Below, in pieces: positions 18,353-26,820 of a stretch of DNA of 64,000 nucleotides; the stretch's first letter is position 1; each line of letters starts with the position of its first letter. The notes below the pieces were generated by a model. That model searched no databases and was not told where the DNA came from. It saw only the letters and a program-made list of their open reading frames with translations. Source of the stretch: Lutimaribacter saemankumensis (GTDB lineage: Bacteria > Pseudomonadota > Alphaproteobacteria > Rhodobacterales > Rhodobacteraceae); assembly GCF_900100005.1 (NCBI RefSeq), contig NZ_FNEB01000010.1:78238-142237 (forward strand), read 5' to 3'. A program made the translations under genes and the position numbers.

Positions 18353-19519
18353 TCAGACGCCCTGGCCGCCGACGGAAACCGTCTTGCCGGTCAGGCGGTT
18401 GTAATCTTGCAGGGCGAACCGGTCGGTCATCCCGGAAATATAATCGCTGACGATCCGCGCCAGACCGGTTTCGCCATCCGCCTGCGCCACGTCCTTTTGC
18501 CATGCCGAGGGCAGCAGCGTGGTGTCCGCCATATAAATCGGAAATAGCGCGTGGATCACTTGTGTCACCTCGGCGCGCATCTGCACCACCGATGGCGCGC
18601 GATACATCCGCGCAAAGAGGAACGCGCGGATTTCCTTGAGATCAGACCACACGCCCGGGGAAAACTGCACCATCATGCGCCCGGCAGCGCGGATATCGCG
18701 CACGTCCGCCGCCCCGCTGTCGACGAGGTTCTTGCGGCTGACGGCGATCACATCCGCCACGAGGACGCCGAAGAAACGGCGCAGCGCCTCGTGCCGGAGG
18801 CGCTTGGGCTCTAGCCCCGGATGCGCGGCGTCGACCTCGGCGAAGCAGTCGCGCAGGATGGGCAACGCGCGCAGTTCGTCCATCGTGAACAACTCGGCCC
18901 GCAGCCCGTCATGAAGATCGTGGTTGTTATAGGCGATGTCGTCCGACAGGGCGGCGACCTGCGCCTCGGCGCTGGCATGGGTGTGAAGCTCCAGGTCGAA
19001 CCCGGCGTTGCATTCGGCCAGCGCCCAGGGAATGTCACCCGTCACGGGACCGTTGTGCTTGGCGATGCCTTCCAATGTTTCCCAGGTCAGGTTCAGCCCG
19101 TCCCAGTCTGCGTAATGACGTTCCAGCGCCGTGACGATCCGAATGGCCTGCGCGTTGTGATCGAACCCGCCATAGGGGGCCATAAGCTCGGCCAGCGCGT
19201 CTTCGCCGGTGTGGCCAAAGGGCGTGTGGCCCAGATCATGCGCAAGCGCCACCGCCTCGGTCAGTTCGAGGTTGAGATCGAGCGCGCCGGCAATCGTGCG
19301 CGCCACCTGCGCCACCTCGATCGAATGGGTCAGGCGGGTGCGGAAATAATCGCCCTCATGTTCGACGAAAACCTGCGTCTTGTGCTTGAGCCGGCGAAAG
19401 GCGCTGGAATGGATGATCCGGTCACGATCACGTTGGAAACAGGATCGAAAAGCGCTTTCTTCCTCGGGGAAACGCCGTCCGCGCGATGCCTGCGGGTCGG
19501 ATGCATAGGGCGCGATCAT
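18353..19519 (-). CDS. dgt: Deoxyguanosinetriphosphate triphosphohydrolase-like protein
   Basis: This 388-residue HD-domain enzyme removes triphosphate from dNTPs. Metal-binding residues are in RTRLTHSIEVAQ, LAHDLGHTPFGHTGED and DDIAYNNHDLHDG. The PEEESAFRSCFQRDRDRII lead is typical of the type II (dGTPase-like) branch found in alphaproteobacteria. The start MIAPYASDP at 19519 fits the family. It is divergent from the erpA-like gene and 20 bases upstream of the antiporter gene. Confidence 0.92.
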   Translation of the reverse strand: MIAPYASDPQASRGRRFPEEESAFRSCFQRDRDRIIHSSAFRRLKHKTQVFVEHEGDYFRTRLTHSIEVAQVARTIAGALDLNLELTEAVALAHDLGHTPFGHTGEDALAELMAPYGGFDHNAQAIRIVTALERHYADWDGLNLTWETLEGIAKHNGPVTGDIPWALAECNAGFDLELHTHASAEAQVAALSDDIAYNNHDLHDGLRAELFTMDELRALPILRDCFAEVDAAHPGLEPKRLRHEALRRFFGVLVADVIAVSRKNLVDSGAADVRDIRAAGRMMVQFSPGVWSDLKEIRAFLFARMYRAPSVVQMRAEVTQVIHALFPIYMADTTLLPSAWQKDVAQADGETGLARIVSDYISGMTDRFALQDYNRLTGKTVSVGGQGV

Positions 19520-19598
19520 TCTTTGTCGGTCCTTGTCGCCTGAGCCTGTGCCCCATATATTTGAACGCACAAGGAAACGAAACACCGGGAATTTCAAG

Positions 19599-19922
19599 AT
19601 GCAGCTTCCCCCTTCCGTGACAGAGCGCGCCTTTGCCCGCCTTGCCGAGATCGGAGCCGCCGATCAGGGTCAGGCCCTGCGTGTGGCCGTCGAAGGTGGC
19701 GGCTGCTCGGGGTTTCAGTATGACATCAGGCTGGATCAGCCCGCCGACGATGACCTTGTATTGGAAGGCAACGGCCAGAAGGTGGTCGTCGACAACGTGT
19801 CGCTGCCCTTCCTTGCCGGCGCCGTGATCGATTTCAGCGAAGAGCTGATCGGCGCGCGTTTCGTCATCGACAACCCCAACGCAGCCTCGTCCTGCGGCTG
19901 CGGCGTGTCGTTTTCGATCTGA
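19599..19922 (+). CDS. erpA: A-type iron-sulfur carrier (HesB/IscA/ErpA family)
   Basis: This 107-residue protein has the three cluster-binding cysteines in GGGCSGF and SSCGCGVSF. It delivers Fe-S clusters to apoproteins. I place the start at MQLPPSVTERA (19599); an upstream in-frame start at 19533 adds residues without family character. The distinction between ErpA, IscA and HesB is not certain from sequence alone. It is divergent from dgt and convergent with the next gene, whose stop is six bases away. Confidence 0.85.
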   Translation: MQLPPSVTERAFARLAEIGAADQGQALRVAVEGGGCSGFQYDIRLDQPADDDLVLEGNGQKVVVDNVSLPFLAGAVIDFSEELIGARFVIDNPNAASSCGCGVSFSI

Positions 19923-19927
19923 GCGCG

Positions 19928-20989
19928 CTAGCCGGCGCCGACCCGGCCGGTGCGGGCGAAATGGACAAAGAACTCGTCGAAAAGATCACCTGACGCTTCT
20001 GCCAGTCGCAGGGTTGCCCTGCCCTGACCGCCTATGTCGGCCAGCACGCTCAATCGCATGCGCGGCCAGTCGGGACTGCGCGCGCGGGTCGATTGCAGCA
20101 GAGCATTGGACAGCACGCGCAGCGGCCCGTCCGGTGGCGCCACGTAAAAACCGAAGGCGCCAGGCGTGACGCCGCCCCCGACAAGGCCCCCGACCGACAG
20201 CGCCCGCGCCCATTCCGCCATCAGCCAGTCATGGTAGGTGTCGGGCAGCTGCGTTTGCGCCCCGGTCGTGATCCGCGATGCGCGCCGCCGCCCCTCGACA
20301 AAAGCCAGCCAGGCAGCCGGGGGTTCTGCGCCTGTGAACAGCATGGCAATGCAGATTTCGGCCAGCAGATCGGCGTTATGCTCAAGCAGCGCGACAAGAC
20401 CCGCGAAATGCAGCGATTTCGACACCTCGTCGCCCAGGGCTGCATCGCGGCGTCCGTATTCGGTCAGGTAGAACACGATATGGGTCAGTTCATACGCGGC
20501 CTTGCGATTGGGCAGCGCAAAGGTGCCGGACCTTGCCGCGAAGGACAGCAGGCGGCCGTCAAGCCCTGGATCGCGCACCGCGCCGTGCATCGCGCGCCGA
20601 GCCAGAAGCCTGCGTGCCTCGGCGCGCTGCAAGTCGGACAGTTCACTGTCAAACAGGCGCGTCTTTGCCACAAACCGCGCCATCGCATCGGAATCCACGC
20701 CCGGCACGCCCATGTCGTCGAGGTCGAGCGCGATCGACAGCAGGAACCGGTAATATTGCGGGAAGAATCGCAAGCGCTCGGGCAGCGCGGCGGCGTGTGG
20801 CGCGTAGGGGGTCAGAAGGTTCGCATCGCCCTGCCCGGCCGATTCCAGCACGTTCAGAAGCTCGGCATTTTCCTTGAGCCAGAAAACATCTTCGTGCGAA
20901 CGCCGGCCATTGACGACAGACGCGACCAAGGCGGCCGGTCCGGCTACTCCGTCGCCACCGCGCGGGCGAAATGCGATCACCTGCGCCAT
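19928..20989 (-). CDS. Conserved protein of unknown function, paired with SSGA-repeat peptide
   Basis: This 353-residue, largely helical soluble protein contains long Leu/Ala-rich segments (FFPQYYRFLLSIALDLDDMG, LQRAEARRLLARR, YELTHIVFYLTEYGRRDAAL). No signal peptide, membrane span or catalytic motif is visible. I do not recognise a characterised family; it may match one of the numbered unknown-function families of Rhodobacteraceae. It follows the 70-residue SSGA-repeat gene by 32 bases on the same strand, so the two probably form an operon. The GG-rich sequence before the ATG at 20989 gives a plausible ribosome site. Confidence 0.7.
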   Translation of the reverse strand: MAQVIAFRPRGGDGVAGPAALVASVVNGRRSHEDVFWLKENAELLNVLESAGQGDANLLTPYAPHAAALPERLRFFPQYYRFLLSIALDLDDMGVPGVDSDAMARFVAKTRLFDSELSDLQRAEARRLLARRAMHGAVRDPGLDGRLLSFAARSGTFALPNRKAAYELTHIVFYLTEYGRRDAALGDEVSKSLHFAGLVALLEHNADLLAEICIAMLFTGAEPPAAWLAFVEGRRRASRITTGAQTQLPDTYHDWLMAEWARALSVGGLVGGGVTPGAFGFYVAPPDGPLRVLSNALLQSTRARSPDWPRMRLSVLADIGGQGRATLRLAEASGDLFDEFFVHFARTGRVGAG

Positions 20990-21021
20990 GCCCTGCCCCC
21001 TGTAAACACTGCGCTGTGGGT

Positions 21022-21234
21022 TCAGGCACCGGATGAAAAGAGATGCGTTCCGGTGCCATCGTCCAGCCCTGCCCGCGATGCCGGTGCCGCGCCGGATGAA
21101 AAAAGCCCGGTTTCAACGCCGCTTTCCATCAATGGGACAGCACCGGACGAATAATGGCCCACCCCACAGCCGTCATGCATGCTGAATTCGACCGTGTCCG
21201 CCATATGTGGATTTTTCTGTTTCACTGCCTGCAT
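21022..21234 (-). CDS. 70-residue peptide with three (Y/F)SSGA repeats
   Basis: The translated peptide holds HYSSGAVP (residues 27-34), LFSSGAAP (44-51) and a terminal LFSSGA (65-70), so the protein ends exactly on the motif. Between them are short acidic/Gly-rich spacers (MESGVETG, AGLDDGTGTH). One Cys (residue 23) precedes the first repeat. AGGGAGA seven bases before the ATG at 21234 supports this start; an internal Met is at residue 11. I recognise no function. The layout, a leader-like N-terminus followed by regularly repeated short cores, is reminiscent of a modified or processed peptide or a repeat-based binding scaffold, but this is inference. Confidence 0.7.
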   Translation of the reverse strand: MQAVKQKNPHMADTVEFSMHDGCGVGHYSSGAVPLMESGVETGLFSSGAAPASRAGLDDGTGTHLFSSGA

Positions 21235-21391
21235 TCCAAACTCTCCCTATGATTGCATCTGGTTCAGAAAATATACTTTTGCATGTTCGTCAACGATTTT
21301 TGCAATTCTCGGGTGCATTGCCGCATCCCGACCCTTGCGGCCACCCCGCCCCTGCGCGATAGACTGCGCCCTGTTCAGCAGGGGATCGGTC

Positions 21392-22198
21392 ATGAAAATA
21401 GCCACGTTCAACATCAACGGCATCAAGGCGCGGCATCAGGCCCTTTGCGACTGGCTGGACGAGGCACAGCCCGATATCGCGATCCTGCAAGAAATCAAAT
21501 CGGTGGACGAGGCATTTCCCCGCGAATTGTTCGAGGACCGCGGCTATCAGGTCGAAACCCATGGGCAGAAAAGCTTCAACGGCGTGGCGATCCTGTCGAA
21601 ACTCCCGCTCGAGGATGTCAGCCGCGGCCTGCCCGGCGACGATGGCGACGAGCAGGCCCGTTACATCGAAGCGACGGTCGTCGGCCGCGAGGCGATCCGC
21701 ATATGCGGGCTGTATCTGCCCAATGGCAACCCGGTGGAACTGGATGACGCGGGCCGCCCCGTCGCGGACGGCAAGTTCGCTTATAAACTGGCGTGGATGG
21801 AGCGGCTCAAGGCGCGCGCCGAGGCGCTGCTGGCCGAAGAGATGCCGTTCCTGATGGCGGGGGATTACAACATCATCCCGCAAGAGGAAGACGCCAAAAG
21901 CCCCGAAAAATGGCGTGGCGACGCGCTGTTCCGCCCCGAAAGCCGCGCCGCGTTCCGCCGCATCGTCAACCTTGGCCTGACCGAGGCGTTCCGCGCGCGT
22001 GTGCAGGCGCCGGGCCATTATTCGTTCTGGGACTACCAGGCCGGCGCCTGGAACCGCGACGAAGGGATCAGGATCGACCATTTCCTGCTCAGCCCGCAGG
22101 TGGCCGACATGATGACCGACTGCCAGATCGACCGCGATATTCGGGGGCGCGAAAAGCCGTCGGATCACGTTCCGGTCTGGATCACGCTGGAGAACTGA
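21392..22198 (+). CDS. xthA: Exodeoxyribonuclease III
   Basis: This 268-residue AP endonuclease/3'-5' exonuclease of the EEP superfamily takes part in base-excision repair. Catalytic motifs are FNINGIKAR (Asn), LQEIKS (Glu), GLYLPNG, AGDYNIIP (Asp/Asn), RIDHFLLS and SDHVPVW (Asp-His). Start MKIATFN at 21392 has AGGGGA upstream; a longer frame to 21179 would read through the promoter region of the SSGA gene. It is divergent from that gene. Confidence 0.95.
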   Translation: MKIATFNINGIKARHQALCDWLDEAQPDIAILQEIKSVDEAFPRELFEDRGYQVETHGQKSFNGVAILSKLPLEDVSRGLPGDDGDEQARYIEATVVGREAIRICGLYLPNGNPVELDDAGRPVADGKFAYKLAWMERLKARAEALLAEEMPFLMAGDYNIIPQEEDAKSPEKWRGDALFRPESRAAFRRIVNLGLTEAFRARVQAPGHYSFWDYQAGAWNRDEGIRIDHFLLSPQVADMMTDCQIDRDIRGREKPSDHVPVWITLEN

Positions 22199-22204
22199 AC
22201 GGGC

Positions 22205-23374
22205 CTAGCGTTCGTCCGTGATGTCGTAATCGTAGAGCCAGTCGAACTGGTGGAGCATCCGGTCCGGCATCAAGGCACCGCCCAGGCGCAATGCGCCGTG
22301 CGCGGCCATGCGCAGCGGACCGAAGCGCAGGTGATACTTCCAGGCATTGGCGCTGGCGGCATCGATGACACGGCGCGCACGACCCGCGCGCAAGCCCTGA
22401 TAGGCGGCAAGCCCGCTTTCCACGCCATCCGCCCCATCGAGTGCCCGGACCAGCCCCCACGCGTCCTCCAGCGCCATGCAGGCGCCTTGCGCCAGAAACG
22501 GCAATGTCGGATGTGCCGCATCGCCCAGCAACGCACAATGGCCACCATGCCAGTGCCGCGCGACGGGGTGACGGAACAGCCCCCACTGACGGACGGTTTC
22601 GACACGCTCCAGAAGTGCGCGCAGGTCCGGCCCGAAATCGGGAAATGCCGCGCGCAGGTTCGCGGGGTCGTCCTCTTGCGTCCAGCTTTCCGCGACCCAG
22701 TCGCGTTGCTCGCGCACGGCAACGAGGTTCAAGAGGCCGCCATCGCGCAGCGGATAACTGACGACGTGCCGCCCCGGCCCCATATGCACCTGCACCTGTG
22801 CGCCGCGGCCTTCGGTGTTGGGCACCAGCGCGCGCCAGGCGACCTGGCCGGTAAAGAACGGCGCCTCTGCCCCGTTGAGCGTGCCGCGCAACACGGAATG
22901 AAGCCCATCCGCGCCGATGATCAGATCCGCCTCGCGAGTGTCGCCCGTCTGCAGCGTCACCCGCGGTGTCCGGCCCGGTTCGATGGCCGTCACCTTTTGC
23001 AGCAGGCGGATCCTGACGCCGGCGGCGCGGGCGCCCTTGGCCAGCAGATCGATCATGTCGGCACGATGCACGAAGAAATAGTCGCGCCGCGCCAAGCGGC
23101 GCAAATCGAGTTGCAGCACCTCGCCACCACGGTAGTCGCGCAGGCTGATCGTTTCGCCCCGCACGGAACAGGTCCGCAAGGCACCGTCGAGCCCCAAAGT
23201 GCGCAGCACCGCGAATCCGTTCGGGCTGACCTGGATGCCGGCGCCGACCTCGGTGATTTCGGGGGCCTGCTCCAGAACGGTGACATCAGCGCCACGCAAC
23301 GCCAAAGCGCGGGACACGGCCAACCCGCCGATGCCCCCTCCGACTACCAGTACCTTCAGTCCCGAAATGTCCAT
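22205..23374 (-). CDS. FAD-dependent monooxygenase (salicylate-hydroxylase-like)
   Basis: This 389-residue group A flavoprotein hydroxylase has the N-terminal FAD motif VVGGGIGGLAVSRAL. The second FAD contact is GADGLHSVLR and the GD motif is LLGDAAHPTLPFLAQG. It most resembles the salicylate/3-hydroxybenzoate/UbiH-like monooxygenases using NADH and O2. The substrate is not apparent and no catabolic genes flank it. It is convergent with xthA (six bases apart) and separated from dksA by a strong terminator. Confidence 0.82.
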   Translation of the reverse strand: MDISGLKVLVVGGGIGGLAVSRALALRGADVTVLEQAPEITEVGAGIQVSPNGFAVLRTLGLDGALRTCSVRGETISLRDYRGGEVLQLDLRRLARRDYFFVHRADMIDLLAKGARAAGVRIRLLQKVTAIEPGRTPRVTLQTGDTREADLIIGADGLHSVLRGTLNGAEAPFFTGQVAWRALVPNTEGRGAQVQVHMGPGRHVVSYPLRDGGLLNLVAVREQRDWVAESWTQEDDPANLRAAFPDFGPDLRALLERVETVRQWGLFRHPVARHWHGGHCALLGDAAHPTLPFLAQGACMALEDAWGLVRALDGADGVESGLAAYQGLRAGRARRVIDAASANAWKYHLRFGPLRMAAHGALRLGGALMPDRMLHQFDWLYDYDITDER

Positions 23375-23392
23375 GTGGCGCCTTTTGTGACG

Positions 23393-23419
23393 AAAAACGC
23401 CGGAGCGAAAGCCCCGGCG
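23393..23419 (-). terminator. Intrinsic terminator of dksA
   Basis: Read on the minus strand, a nine-base stem CGCCGGGGC / GCTCCGGCG with a TTTC loop is followed directly by TTTTT. It sits 27 bases after the dksA stop and ends before the monooxygenase start at 23374. Confidence 0.88.
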
Positions 23420-23446
23420 TCCCCCGAATTCGTCGATTGACTGCGA

Positions 23447-23869
23447 TCAGTCGTCGCGATGAACCTTTTCGCGGCGCTCGTGACGTTCCTGGGCCTCAAG
23501 GCTCATGGTGGCGATCGGGCGCGCATCCAGTCGCTTCAGGCTGATCGGTTCGCCCGTCACTTCGCAATAACCGTATTCACCCTCTTCGATGCGGCGCAGC
23601 GCGGCGTCGATCTTGGCCACCAGCTTGCGCTGGCGGTCGCGGGTGCGCAGTTCGATCGCGCGGTCGGTTTCCTCGCTCGCGCGGTCGGCGATGTCGGGAA
23701 TGTTCCGGGTGCTTTCCTGCAGGCCTTCGATGGTGTCGCGGCTGTCTTCCAGCAGCTCGCTTTTCCAGGCCACGAGCTTGCGCCGGAAATACTCCAACTG
23801 CCGCTCGTTCATGAATGGTTCGTCTTCCGCCGGTCGATAATCGTCGGGAAGAAAGGTTTCAGCCTTCAT
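23447..23869 (-). CDS. dksA: RNA polymerase-binding protein DksA, one-cysteine form
   Basis: This 140-residue coiled-coil protein inserts into the RNA polymerase secondary channel and works with ppGpp in the stringent response. The coiled-coil region and tip motif DIADRASEETDRAIELRTRDR are well preserved. The canonical four zinc cysteines are reduced to Cys102, Thr105, Ser123 and Ala126, so no zinc site remains. A one-cysteine DksA is known from Rhodobacter sphaeroides (RSP2654), which is functional. GAGGGAG is correctly placed before the ATG at 23869. A longer frame to 23998 has no support. Confidence 0.92.
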   Translation of the reverse strand: MKAETFLPDDYRPAEDEPFMNERQLEYFRRKLVAWKSELLEDSRDTIEGLQESTRNIPDIADRASEETDRAIELRTRDRQRKLVAKIDAALRRIEEGEYGYCEVTGEPISLKRLDARPIATMSLEAQERHERREKVHRDD

Positions 23870-24061
23870 ATCCGCTCCCTCATCAAGGCCAACAGCATTC
23901 AGGTTTTCCTGTGGCATATGGCACCCCCTTCGCGCAGGCAGATACACCCCCCTTGCGGGATTGTCACTACCCGAATGCGCGAATGATACGCCCTGCATTG
24001 CCCGTGCCCGACGTTCGGGCTAGGTTGCCGCGAAATACGCGCAACAAGGGATTGATGATCC

Positions 24062-24901
24062 ATGAAATTCCAGGGCACCGACGCCTATGTCGCCACCGAA
24101 GACCTGACCGTCGCGGTCAATGCAGCCGTCACGCTGGAACGCCCCCTGCTGGTCAAGGGCGAGCCGGGCACGGGCAAGACCGAACTGGCCCGCCAGGTCG
24201 CCAACGCGCTGGGGCTGCGGATGATCGAGTGGAACATCAAATCCACCACCAAGGCACAGCAGGGCCTTTACGAATACGATGCCGTCAGCCGCCTGCGCGA
24301 CAGCCAGCTTGGCGACGAGCGCGTGCATGACGTGCGCAACTACATCAAGAAGGGCAAGCTTTGGGAAGCGTTCGAAGCCGGTGAAAAGGTGGTTCTGCTT
24401 ATCGACGAGATCGACAAGGCCGATATCGAGTTTCCCAACGACCTGCTTCAGGAACTCGACAAGATGGAGTTCTATGTCTACGAGACCGGCGAAACGATCG
24501 CCGCGCAGAACCGGCCCATCGTCATCATCACATCGAACAACGAAAAGGAACTGCCCGACGCGTTCCTGCGGCGGTGTTTCTTTCACTACATCCGCTTCCC
24601 CGAAGCCGACACGATGAAGAAGATCGTCGAGGTGCACCACCCCGGCATCAAAGAGGCGCTTCTGACGACCGCGCTGACCCAGTTCTACGAAATCCGCGAT
24701 ATGGCCGGGCTCAAGAAAAAGCCGTCGACCTCGGAGGTGCTGGACTGGCTCAAGCTGCTCTTGGCCGAAGACCTCAGCCCCGAGGATCTCAAGCGTGACG
24801 GACCCAACGCCCTGCCCAAACTGCACGGCGCGCTTTTGAAGAACGAACAGGATGTTCACCTGTTCGAACGCCTTGCCTTCATGGCCCGGCGCGGAGGCTG
24901 A
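24062..24901 (+). CDS. MoxR-family AAA+ ATPase
   Basis: This 279-residue ATPase has Walker A GEPGTGKTEL (about residue 35), Walker B VVLLIDEIDKAD, sensor I IITSNNEKELPDAFLRRC and an all-helical C-terminus. MoxR ATPases act as chaperones that remodel or insert cofactors into partners carrying VWA domains. The expected VWA partner is at 26821-28005, separated by two other genes (25270-26816). A 16-bp hairpin lies 38 bases past its stop. The sequence is most like the CoxD/MoxR-type subgroup with CoxE-like VWA proteins; the client is unknown. Confidence 0.88.
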   Translation: MKFQGTDAYVATEDLTVAVNAAVTLERPLLVKGEPGTGKTELARQVANALGLRMIEWNIKSTTKAQQGLYEYDAVSRLRDSQLGDERVHDVRNYIKKGKLWEAFEAGEKVVLLIDEIDKADIEFPNDLLQELDKMEFYVYETGETIAAQNRPIVIITSNNEKELPDAFLRRCFFHYIRFPEADTMKKIVEVHHPGIKEALLTTALTQFYEIRDMAGLKKKPSTSEVLDWLKLLLAEDLSPEDLKRDGPNALPKLHGALLKNEQDVHLFERLAFMARRGG

Positions 24902-24938
24902 CACCGGCGGGACGGCATGCAGGCACATTTCCGCCACA

Positions 24939-24981
24939 TTCAGGGGGAAAAACCCCAATTCTGCTGGTTTTGCCCCCTGAA
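24939..24981 (+). other. Long hairpin after the MoxR gene
   Basis: Arms 24939-24954 and 24966-24981 are inverted repeats of 16 bases (15 of 16 paired) with an 11-base loop (24955-24965). There is no U-tract after it, so it may be an RNA-stabilising, Rho-linked or regulator-binding element rather than a simple intrinsic terminator. It is the clearest structure in the 368-base gap 24902-25269. Confidence 0.7.
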
Positions 24982-25269
24982 ATTCGATGCGCGGACGCCT
25001 GAAGACCTGCAAAACCGCGCCGCAAGCAATTGTATTAAAACGATTTCCCCTGGCACCTCGCAGCCGCACCCGCGGAAAGTGAGCTGCCACATTTATGCCC
25101 TAATTCACCCTTATGACCGACAACAAGAGAGGCAAAAGTTCTCTCAACTGAATAAGAATTCGAGGCAGAAAATGACCGGGACAGTTGACGCCCCTTTCGC
25201 GGGTCTCCATCTTTCTGCGCGCTTCATCCGAGCAAATTATCCGTTCCCGGAATGCAGGAGGGGCTTTCG
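24982..25269. other. Intergenic region before DUF2927 gene
   Basis: After the hairpin, about 290 bases carry no convincing gene. The stretch 25085-25180 is markedly AT-richer than its surroundings (for example ATTTATGCCCTAATTCAC), which would suit a promoter for the following lipoprotein. A weak TTGACG (about 25183) is seen without a clear partner. AGGAGGGG (about 25256-25263) is the ribosome site of the DUF2927 gene. Confidence 0.4.
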
Positions 25270-26637
25270 ATGATGCGCCGCCTCCTGTTGCCAGCCTGCC
25301 TTGTTCTGAGCGCCTGTATGCCAGGCGGGCCCAGTGAAACCGCAACCCGTGCGGCGCAGTTCACCGAAAGCGCGCTGCCGCCGATGAAAACGTTCTCGTC
25401 GCCACGGCCCACGCCGCCTGTGCAATCGAATGCCGACGTGGCGCGCGACTTCCTCGACCTGGCCTTCATGCTGGAATCGGGACGCCGCCTGCCCTATTTC
25501 TCGCGCTTCGAAGGGCCGATATCGGTGCGCGTCACCGGGTCGCCGCCGGCCCATCTAGGGCTGGATCTGAACCGCCTTCTGACGCGGCTGCGCACCGAGG
25601 CCGGGATCGACATCCGCCAAACCAGCAATGCAAACGCGAATATTACCATCCAGGCCGTCCCGCGCGCCGACATCCGCCGCAACCTGCCGCAAGCCGCATG
25701 TTTCGTCGTGCCGAACATCTCGCGGCTGAGCGAGTATCGCAAGGCGCGGCGCAGTCCGCGCACCGACTGGGGCCAGTTGCGTGTGCGGGAAAAGCTGGCG
25801 ATCTTCCTGCCGGCGGACGCCTCGCCGCAAGAGGTGCGCGATTGCCTGCACGAAGAGCTGGCCCAGGCGCTTGGCCCGCTGAACGACCTTTACCGCCTGC
25901 AGGACAGCGTGTTCAACGACGACAACGTGCACACGGTTCTGACCGGCTATGACATGATGATCCTCCGGGTTTACTACGCGCCCGAATTGCGCGCCGGCAT
26001 GTCGCAGCGCGACGTGGCCGAACGGTTGCCGGCCATTCTTGCACGGATCAATCCTGGCGGGCAGAACCTGTCGCCACGCCGCGCAGAGGCCACCCCACGC
26101 GCCTGGGTGCAGGCGATCCAGACCGCGCTTGGCCCCGGTGCCGGCCCGATCGAACGCCGCCGCGCTGCAGCCGAGGCTCTGGATATCGCGCGCCGGATGG
26201 GTTGGTCCGATCACAGAATGGCCTTTGCGCATTATGCCATGGGCCGGTTGACGCAGCGCGTCGATGAAAGCGTCGCGCAAGAGCATTTCCTGGCAGCCGA
26301 TCACTATTATTCACTGACCCCGCATACCGAGTTGCATCGCGCCTACGTGGCATCCCAACTCGCGGCCTACGCGTTGGTGCAAGGCCGGGGACAGGATGCG
26401 CTGGCGCTGGTGACAAAGCACCTGGGCACCGCCGCACGGCACGAAAACGCCGCCCTGCTCGCCACGCTTCTGATGTTGCGTGCCGAGGCACTGGATTACC
26501 TTGGCCGCACCGCCGAAGCTGCAAGCGTCAGGGTGGACAGTCTGGGTTGGGCGCGCTACGGATTCGGCGCGGATTGGGCGGTGCGCGCCAAGCTGCGCGA
26601 GGTCGCCGCGCTCAATCCGGGCAAAGGACGCAGCTGA
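25270..26637 (+). CDS. DUF2927-family lipoprotein
   Basis: This 455-residue protein has a signal peptide MMRRLLLPACLVLSAC with lipobox LSAC, so it is probably a lipoprotein. The DUF2927-like domain (FLDLAFMLESGRRLPYFSRF to LHEELAQALGPLNDLYRLQD, about residues 55-220) resembles a metal-free zincin-like fold with HEEL in place of HExxH. The C-terminal part is helical and TPR-like (RRAAAEALDIARRMGWSDHR to the end). AGGAGGGG sits six bases before the start. It is inserted between a MoxR gene and its VWA partner, so it may act with them at the envelope; that link is inferred. Confidence 0.8.
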   Translation: MMRRLLLPACLVLSACMPGGPSETATRAAQFTESALPPMKTFSSPRPTPPVQSNADVARDFLDLAFMLESGRRLPYFSRFEGPISVRVTGSPPAHLGLDLNRLLTRLRTEAGIDIRQTSNANANITIQAVPRADIRRNLPQAACFVVPNISRLSEYRKARRSPRTDWGQLRVREKLAIFLPADASPQEVRDCLHEELAQALGPLNDLYRLQDSVFNDDNVHTVLTGYDMMILRVYYAPELRAGMSQRDVAERLPAILARINPGGQNLSPRRAEATPRAWVQAIQTALGPGAGPIERRRAAAEALDIARRMGWSDHRMAFAHYAMGRLTQRVDESVAQEHFLAADHYYSLTPHTELHRAYVASQLAAYALVQGRGQDALALVTKHLGTAARHENAALLATLLMLRAEALDYLGRTAEAASVRVDSLGWARYGFGADWAVRAKLREVAALNPGKGRS

Positions 26638-26648
26638 GGCTTGAACAC

Positions 26649-26816
26649 ATGATCGTACTGTCGGGGGCGCTTATCGGCGCGGCCTTCGGGGCATTTCTGG
26701 CGAAGCGCCGCAAGGGCAAGGCGCTGGATATCGCGCAATATGCGGCAGCATATGCGATCTTGTTCATGATTGTCGGTGTTTTCCTGACCTTGTTCGTCCA
26801 TCGCGCATCGCTCTGA
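26649..26816 (+). CDS. 55-residue membrane peptide in the MoxR/VWA cluster
   Basis: This small protein starts MIVLSGALIGAAFGAFLAKR and ends FVHRASL. It has two hydrophobic helices (residues 2-16 and about 29-50) separated by a basic loop KRRKGKALD, so a hairpin membrane topology is likely. The start at 26649 is 11 bases after the DUF2927 stop and the stop is four bases before the VWA start, implying cotranslation. It is too short for confident family assignment; its tight position argues it is real. Confidence 0.7.
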   Translation: MIVLSGALIGAAFGAFLAKRRKGKALDIAQYAAAYAILFMIVGVFLTLFVHRASL

Positions 26817-26820
26817 TCCC

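Noticed and set aside
14687..18404. Long plus-strand frames opposite argS and the antiporter
   Set aside because: They are antisense to well-conserved genes and have no domain character or ribosome sites.
24917..25273. 118-residue open frame in the gap after the MoxR gene
   Set aside because: It crosses the long hairpin and AT-rich promoter-like DNA, lacks a ribosome site and has no coherent protein character.
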